Below, in pieces: positions 13,041-17,046 of a stretch of 17,046 nucleotides of DNA. The translations under genes were made by a program, and so were the position numbers. Below the pieces are notes generated by a model. It was not told the DNA's origin. It did no database searches and saw only the letters and a program-made list of their open reading frames with translations. The stretch spans positions 1-17,046 of the forward strand of contig JAEWYG010000250.1 in the NCBI GenBank assembly GCA_023395755.1, written 5' to 3'. This stretch comes from Actinomycetes bacterium. Its GTDB lineage: Bacteria > Actinomycetota > Coriobacteriia > Coriobacteriales > Eggerthellaceae. Position 1 is the stretch's first letter. Each line of letters opens with the position of its first letter.

Positions 13041-15000
13041 TTAGAGCAGGGCTCGCTCACTTTCAGCTATCACGGCAGTCGCCTCTTCGGCTGGAAGCGG
13101 GCGTGAGAATAAATATCCCTGCATAAGGTCGCAGCCGCATTCTTTTAGAAAGCTATGCTGATCGCGTGTTTCCACCCCTTCAGATAAAATCATCGATCCG
13201 ATGCTCTTGAAGCAGGCTATGAGGTGCATAAGGAAAGGTTCTGGGCTGTCCTTTGCTGTCGCCGACCAGAGAATGCTCTTATCAAGTTTCACTACATCAA
13301 ATGGCAACGCAATCATGGTCGAGAGGCTTGAATATCCAGTGCCGAAGTCGTCCAGATAAAACCATACTCCGTGTTTGTGCATAACTTTCATAAAGTCTTG
13401 GACGACTTGGGGGTTGGCGATGACGGCACTTTCGGTTACCTCAATGCGAAGAGAAGATGCTGGAATTTTGTTACGCTCCACAATAGCCAGTACCTCATCG
13501 GCTAAGCCATCCTGAATGAACTGTACGGAAGAAAAATTGACTGACACGCCGCGAAACGCCGTACCAGGATGCTCCTTTCGATAGGTTCTAATAAAGGCGC
13601 ATGATCGGTCGAGTGCGATGCGAGTAATGTCGGATATGAGGCCGGTCTGCTCGGCGATGGGGATAAACTCGTCAGGGGGGAATGGCCCCGATATTCTCGT
13701 CGCTTAACCGGCAAAGTGCCTCGGCGGTGACGAAGCACTTGTTGCGCTCAGACCAAACGGGCTGGAAATACACCTCAAGACTTTCATTGTCAATTGCTCT
13801 GCGCAGGGCGTCGGCTACGGTGTTGCGTCGATGAATGGCCTCCATGATAGCGGGCGTACAAACGCAGGGGCTGTTTGCTCTCAGGTTTTTTGAGTCTGCT
13901 GTTGCATATTCCAGTGCAGCTACCACATCATTGGGGTTATGTGCGATGAAGGGGTACGCTACCGATCCAATGGCGGCGTTTACGGTGTAGGAATGACCAC
14001 CAATCGTCCAGGATTCTTCGAGACGCTTTTCCACCAAATCTAATATTGCCTCTGCTGTTTTTTCGGTTTGTTCTGCTGTGGGTTCTTTGGTTTTTATGCT
14101 TACGATAAGTGCGAATTGATCTCCGCTGTAGCGGTAGAGAAGCGTGGAGGGAATTGCGTCAAGGAATAATGCAAATTCGCGCAGGAATCGATCGCCGTTT
14201 TCATGCCCAAACTTGTCGTTGATGAACTTAAAGTTTGAAAGTGATATCAGCATAGCGGTGAACGGCTGGTTCTTTTCGTGGTGGAGGGCGATCATCGAGA
14301 GGAATTCTTGGCGATTCGGTGCGCTTGTGAGTTGATCGACCGACAGACGCTTGTTTTGGAGATAGAGATAAATTATAAGCAACGAGCAGGCTGCCGCCGA
14401 TCCTGAGAGTAGGTATGATGGAAATGCTTGCTGCACGGCTATTACACCAACAGCAAGGAGAGGAAATACAGCCAGAATGCGTTTGATGGTGCGATCGATG
14501 GGCGCTCGGGTAAGCACAACCAGAGCAAAGCAAGCTACGCAATAAAAGTAAAACACGAGATAGGTTGAGAAAATAAGGGGACCTTGATGGTATCCTCCGG
14601 TGTCATCGAAAAAGAAGAGACATCTTGTTGGTATGTTTGCGATAACGAGCGCCAAATATATAATACAGGGTGCAGATGTTGCGAGGGTAAATCCAAGGCT
14701 TGTGGGGCGAGCTTCGCTCACAACAGCAACAGCGTAATAGAAATATACCGTTCCCAACAGCGGTGTGAGAATAAAATAGATTATGGTAATAAGCCAAGTG
14801 AGAGGCAGTAGGTACGTTGGGGCAAAGGCTATCATGATCGTCGAGGCGAGATTGGTGCCGATGGCTCCAAGTGTCGTTGCTAGACATAGTCTGAATACTT
14901 GGTTTTTGTTTGAGGGTACCGCATGGCTCTTGTATGAGTACACTACGATGACAAGAACGATGATGAAGGCGATAACTTCAGCCGATAGATTCCATCCCAT
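13041..15000 (-). pseudogene. Membrane GGDEF-EAL protein (cyclic-di-GMP phosphodiesterase type), interrupted by a single-base frameshift
   Basis: Read through, this is one protein of about 652 residues. Residues 1-215 hold about seven transmembrane helices. A GGDEF domain follows (DQLTSAPNR 222-230, NDKFGHENGD 261-270), but its signature is SGDQF (292-296), so cyclase activity is doubtful. The EAL domain is complete in its key motifs: EAL (427-429), SVNFSS, EVTES, DDFGTGYSSL, VKLDKS, SEGVET and QGYLFSRPLP. The frame breaks after residue 442 at ATT-CCC-CCC-TGA. Removing one C gives IPPDEFIPIAEQTG and continues to the TAA at 13041. The break could be a real mutation, phase variation, programmed +1 frameshifting or a sequence error. 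Nothing ties it to the reductases; it probably lowers cyclic-di-GMP if made whole. The start lacks a strong ribosome-binding site. Confidence 0.85.
13672..13680 (-). other. C6 tract and UGA at the frameshift site
   Basis: On the coding strand the sequence is ATT CCC CCC TGA C. Five Cs in place of six restore one long frame. The context also resembles known +1 frameshift sites: a CCC codon that can re-pair with CCU, then a UGA followed by C, as in prfB (CUU UGA C). A homopolymer of six is also a common site of slippage and of sequencing error. Confidence 0.8.
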
Positions 15001-15112
15001 AATCGCTAGCCGCGGTGCCTTTCGAACGAAACTATTATTTGTTTACACATTGTACCTTTTCCGCGTCTGGCTTGGCGGTAATAAAGAAAAAGCAAATAGA
15101 TTTTTATGGGAG

Positions 15113-15126
15113 TTAATCGTGATTAA
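15113..15126. promoter_or_regulatory. Perfect palindrome TTAATC-GT-GATTAA, CRP/FNR-like
   Basis: The 14-base palindrome can be read as TTAAT-N4-ATTAA, the layout of CRP/FNR-family sites. It lies in the 259-base gap between the divergent GGDEF-EAL and lipid kinase genes, centred about 71 bases before the predicted -10 at 15191. No FNR-like protein is in the window, so the reader is unknown. Confidence 0.3.
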
Positions 15127-15190
15127 AAGCATGCCGCAGAACATTTTGCTTGAGATGGTCTTTATCTGAAAGGGTAGCTATCCATAACGT

Positions 15191-15196
15191 TATAAT
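15191..15196 (+). promoter_or_regulatory. Consensus -10 box for the lipid kinase gene
   Basis: TATAAT is a perfect -10, with a poor -35 at 17 bases. The transcript should start near 15203, which rules out the in-frame GTG at 15197 as the start codon and supports the ATG at 15260, preceded by aaggagaagg. Confidence 0.6.
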
Positions 15197-15259
15197 GTGC
15201 CACGCGCAACGCCCCGACCAACGCGCCCAACTGCACACCAGGGTCGAAAAGGAGAAGGT

Positions 15260-16180
15260 ATGGCTACGAACCTGGGCAACACACTGCTTATCGCAAACCC
15301 TGCTGCACAAAATGGCAATAGTGCCGTTGCGGCAGCGCGTGCGACTGAGGTACTGCAGAGTTTTCTGGGTGAAGAGCACTTCTCGACGGTCCTTACCGAG
15401 TCTGCGGGGCAAGCAATCGATCTTGCGGCACATGCGGCCCCTTTTGATACCGTATTGGCTTTGGGCGGAGATGGCGTTGTTCATGAGGTGGCGAACGGCC
15501 TTCTGACGATTCCCTCTGAGCAACGACCTGTGTTGGGGGTAATTCCCGTGGGTTCGGGAAACGACTATGCACGTACGTTGGGTATTTCGAACTCCCTCGA
15601 TCGAGCGGTGTGTCAGGTGTTGAACAGTCAAGAGCGCATGATGGATGTGGGTCGCTGTAATGGCGAGTACTTTGTGGAAACGCTTTCGTTCGGCCTTGAT
15701 GCCGCTATTGCGCTTGACACGGTCGAGCGTCGCAAGCGCTCTCAACGTACGGGCACCTTGCTTTATGCGACAAGCGGCATCGATCAACTGCTGCACCACC
15801 TAGTAGAGCATCGTTTTGAAGCTCGTTTAGACGGGGGTGAATCGGTGGAAGGTTCTATGTTTCTTTTTGCCGTGCAGATAGGTCCTACGTACGGCAGCGG
15901 TTTTCGTATTTGCCCCGATGCACAGCCCGATGATGGGTTGCTCGACCTTTGTGTAGCGCAGCCCCCTTTAGCTGTGCCACGCGCGGTGTATCTTTTTCTT
16001 ATGGCAAAGAATGGGTGGCACACGCGTTTCAAGCAAGTTGCCTTTCGGCGCGTTTCTTCGTTGGACGTGCGTTTCGAGAGTTGTCCTGCCGCCCAAATCG
16101 ACGGCGAACCCCTTGCGGGTAGCCATTTTCTCATCGAGGCCGTGCCTCAGGCATTGCGCGTGCTTGTTCCTGTTCGGTAG
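15260..16180 (+). CDS. Diacylglycerol kinase-like lipid kinase (DagK/YegS family)
   Basis: This 306-residue protein has the catalytic nucleotide-binding motifs of the DAGK/sphingosine kinase family: LIANPAAQNG (10-19), the GGDG loop in ALGGDGVVHEVANGL (67-81) and PVGSGNDYARTLGI (96-109). Such enzymes phosphorylate diacylglycerol or related lipids to phosphatidic acid at the inner face of the membrane. Length and layout, with a C-terminal beta-rich half (QIDGEPL near the end), match YegS/DgkB-type proteins. ATG 15260 has aaggag at good spacing. It is monocistronic by appearance, with its own TATAAT, and is divergent from the GGDEF-EAL gene. It looks like a housekeeping gene bordering the reductase island. 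Exact lipid substrate is not readable. Confidence 0.88.
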   Translation: MATNLGNTLLIANPAAQNGNSAVAAARATEVLQSFLGEEHFSTVLTESAGQAIDLAAHAAPFDTVLALGGDGVVHEVANGLLTIPSEQRPVLGVIPVGSGNDYARTLGISNSLDRAVCQVLNSQERMMDVGRCNGEYFVETLSFGLDAAIALDTVERRKRSQRTGTLLYATSGIDQLLHHLVEHRFEARLDGGESVEGSMFLFAVQIGPTYGSGFRICPDAQPDDGLLDLCVAQPPLAVPRAVYLFLMAKNGWHTRFKQVAFRRVSSLDVRFESCPAAQIDGEPLAGSHFLIEAVPQALRVLVPVR

Positions 16181-16369
16181 GTGCTGCTTGCCTACAAAAA
16201 ACGAAAGCCTTTGAGCGTTTTTCTCTGTGCTTGCCGACGTGGTAAGGCGCTCTTAATTGATTGCTTGTCCATGGGTGTCGTGTGTGTCGCGGGTTGTTGC
16301 GTGGTGATGTGTGCTTTTTTCCGTTACGATAACAAGCGGCGCGGCAGCAAGCGGTGCTGGACAGTGCAT

Positions 16370-16375
16370 TATACT
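16370..16375 (+). promoter_or_regulatory. Possible -10 box for the YgiQ-like gene
   Basis: TATACT at 16370-16375 lies 26 bases before ATG 16402, allowing a very short leader with aaggag at 16392-16397. No matching -35 is seen. The rest of the 221-base gap (16181-16401) holds no gene I can support. A weak cttgcc/ggtaag hairpin near 16227-16244 is the only structure noted. Confidence 0.3.
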
Positions 16376-16401
16376 GCCGTGAATAACGAGCAAGGAGCCT
16401 C

Positions 16402-17046
16402 ATGGGTGAAGGGTTTTTACCGGTCAGCCGCAAAGATATGGAAGAGCGCGGGTGGGACCAAGTCGATTTCGTTTACGTATCGGGAGATGCATACGTTGAT
16501 CATCCCTCATTCGGGGCGGCCATAATTACCCGTTTGCTCGAATCTCACGGTTTTAAGGTGGGAGTTATCGCGCAGCCCGATTGGAACGACCCTGCCAGTA
16601 TGGCCGTGTTTGGTGAACCACGTCTGGCGTTCCTGGTGTCGGCTGGAAACATGGATTCAATGGTGAACCACTATACGGTGGCGAGGAAGCGTCGCCGCGA
16701 GGACGCGTATTCACCTGGAGGTGAAGCGGGTAAGCGCCCTAACCACGCAGCTGTTGTTTATAGCAACCTTATTCGTCGTACGTTCAAAAAGACGCCCATT
16801 GTGCTGGGGGGCATTGAAGCCAGCTTGCGTCGTCTTGCACACTACGACTACTGGTCAGACAAGCTTAAACGTTCTATCTTGCTGGATTCTGGTGCAGATC
16901 TGGTGTCGTTTGGTATGGGCGAGCACTCTATCGTTGAGATTGCCGATGCGCTTGAGGCGGGTCTTGCCATTAGAGACATCACGTTTATTGATGGAACGGT
17001 GTATCGTGCCAGCTCTCTCGATCATGTGTACGATGCTGTTATGCTT
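16402..17046 (+). CDS. YgiQ-family radical SAM protein, N-terminal part (runs off the window)
   Basis: An open frame of 215 codons begins at ATG 16402 after aaggag and continues to the last base of the window without a stop. The start MGEGFLPVSRKDMEERGWDQ and the stretches VDFVYVSGDAYVDHPSFG, ARLL-type helix IITRLLESHGFKVGVIAQPDW, RPNHAAVVYSNLIR and IVLGGIEASLRRLAHYDYWS are characteristic of the YgiQ N-terminal domain. In this family the radical SAM CxxxCxxC comes further on, so it is expected past 17046 and cannot be checked here. Biochemical function of the family is poorly known. It is unrelated by position to the reductase modules and probably belongs to the core genome. Confidence 0.88.
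   Translation, partial: MGEGFLPVSRKDMEERGWDQVDFVYVSGDAYVDHPSFGAAIITRLLESHGFKVGVIAQPDWNDPASMAVFGEPRLAFLVSAGNMDSMVNHYTVARKRRREDAYSPGGEAGKRPNHAAVVYSNLIRRTFKKTPIVLGGIEASLRRLAHYDYWSDKLKRSILLDSGADLVSFGMGEHSIVEIADALEAGLAIRDITFIDGTVYRASSLDHVYDAVML

Noticed and set aside
13041..13547. A separate EAL-domain gene
   Set aside because: The coding potential continues upstream in the same frame to the C6 tract (EFIPIAEQTG and so on) and joins the GGDEF part with a one-base shift. The apparent start is an internal GTG within the EAL domain.
15197..15259. Longer N-terminus for the lipid kinase from a GTG at 15197
   Set aside because: The codon sits one base after a consensus TATAAT, ahead of the likely transcription start, and the added residues (PRATPRPTRPT) are unlike the family. 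ATG 15260 has a good ribosome-binding site.

Overview
The window looks like an accessory respiratory locus from an anaerobic, Gram-positive actinobacterium of the Eggerthellaceae (Coriobacteriia). The grounds are familiarity, not a search. Cytoplasmic molybdopterin reductases paired with about 115-residue dicluster ferredoxins, major facilitator (MFS) transporters and a PucR-type regulator are typical of Eggerthella, Gordonibacter and relatives. Base composition looks close to even by eye, lower than most of that family, so a lower-GC genus is possible. I did not compute it.

Layout. Positions 1-182 hold the last residues of a membrane protein. Positions 348-3579 form module A: molybdopterin oxidoreductase MopB1, ferredoxin Fd1, a strong terminator, then a 66-residue cysteine-rich protein (ZnR1). 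A lone DnaA/Hda-like ATPase follows (3731-4423) and ends at a perfect bidirectional terminator. Positions 4596-6148 (minus strand) carry an MFS transporter and a second cysteine-rich protein with an Ala-Pro tail (ZnR2). These are divergent from module B (6636-11249, plus): MopB2, Fd2, a hairpin, a structured leader, an MFS transporter, a terminator, and a third cysteine-rich protein (ZnR3). ZnR3 overlaps tail to tail with a PucR-family regulator (11200-12900, minus). Beyond this lie a membrane GGDEF-EAL protein broken by one base in a C6 tract (13041-15000, minus), a diacylglycerol-kinase-like lipid kinase (15260-16180, plus) and the start of a YgiQ-family radical SAM gene (16402-17046, plus).

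How it may work. Neither reductase has a Tat signal or a membrane anchor, so both should act in the cytoplasm on small organic substrates brought in by the MFS carriers, with electrons delivered by the small ferredoxin. Reductive dehydroxylation or transhydroxylation of phenolic compounds, as in the Mo-dependent catechol dehydroxylases of this family or pyrogallol transhydroxylase, is the best guess. The substrate cannot be read from sequence. The PucR protein is the obvious candidate regulator.

The least explained part is the set of small cysteine-rich proteins. ZnR1 and ZnR3 share an exact C-x2-C-x2-C-x2-C block and a CPxC at residues 26-29, and each lies just behind a terminator that closes a reductase or transporter operon. 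With the Hda-like ATPase, they are the best candidates here for an undescribed accessory system.
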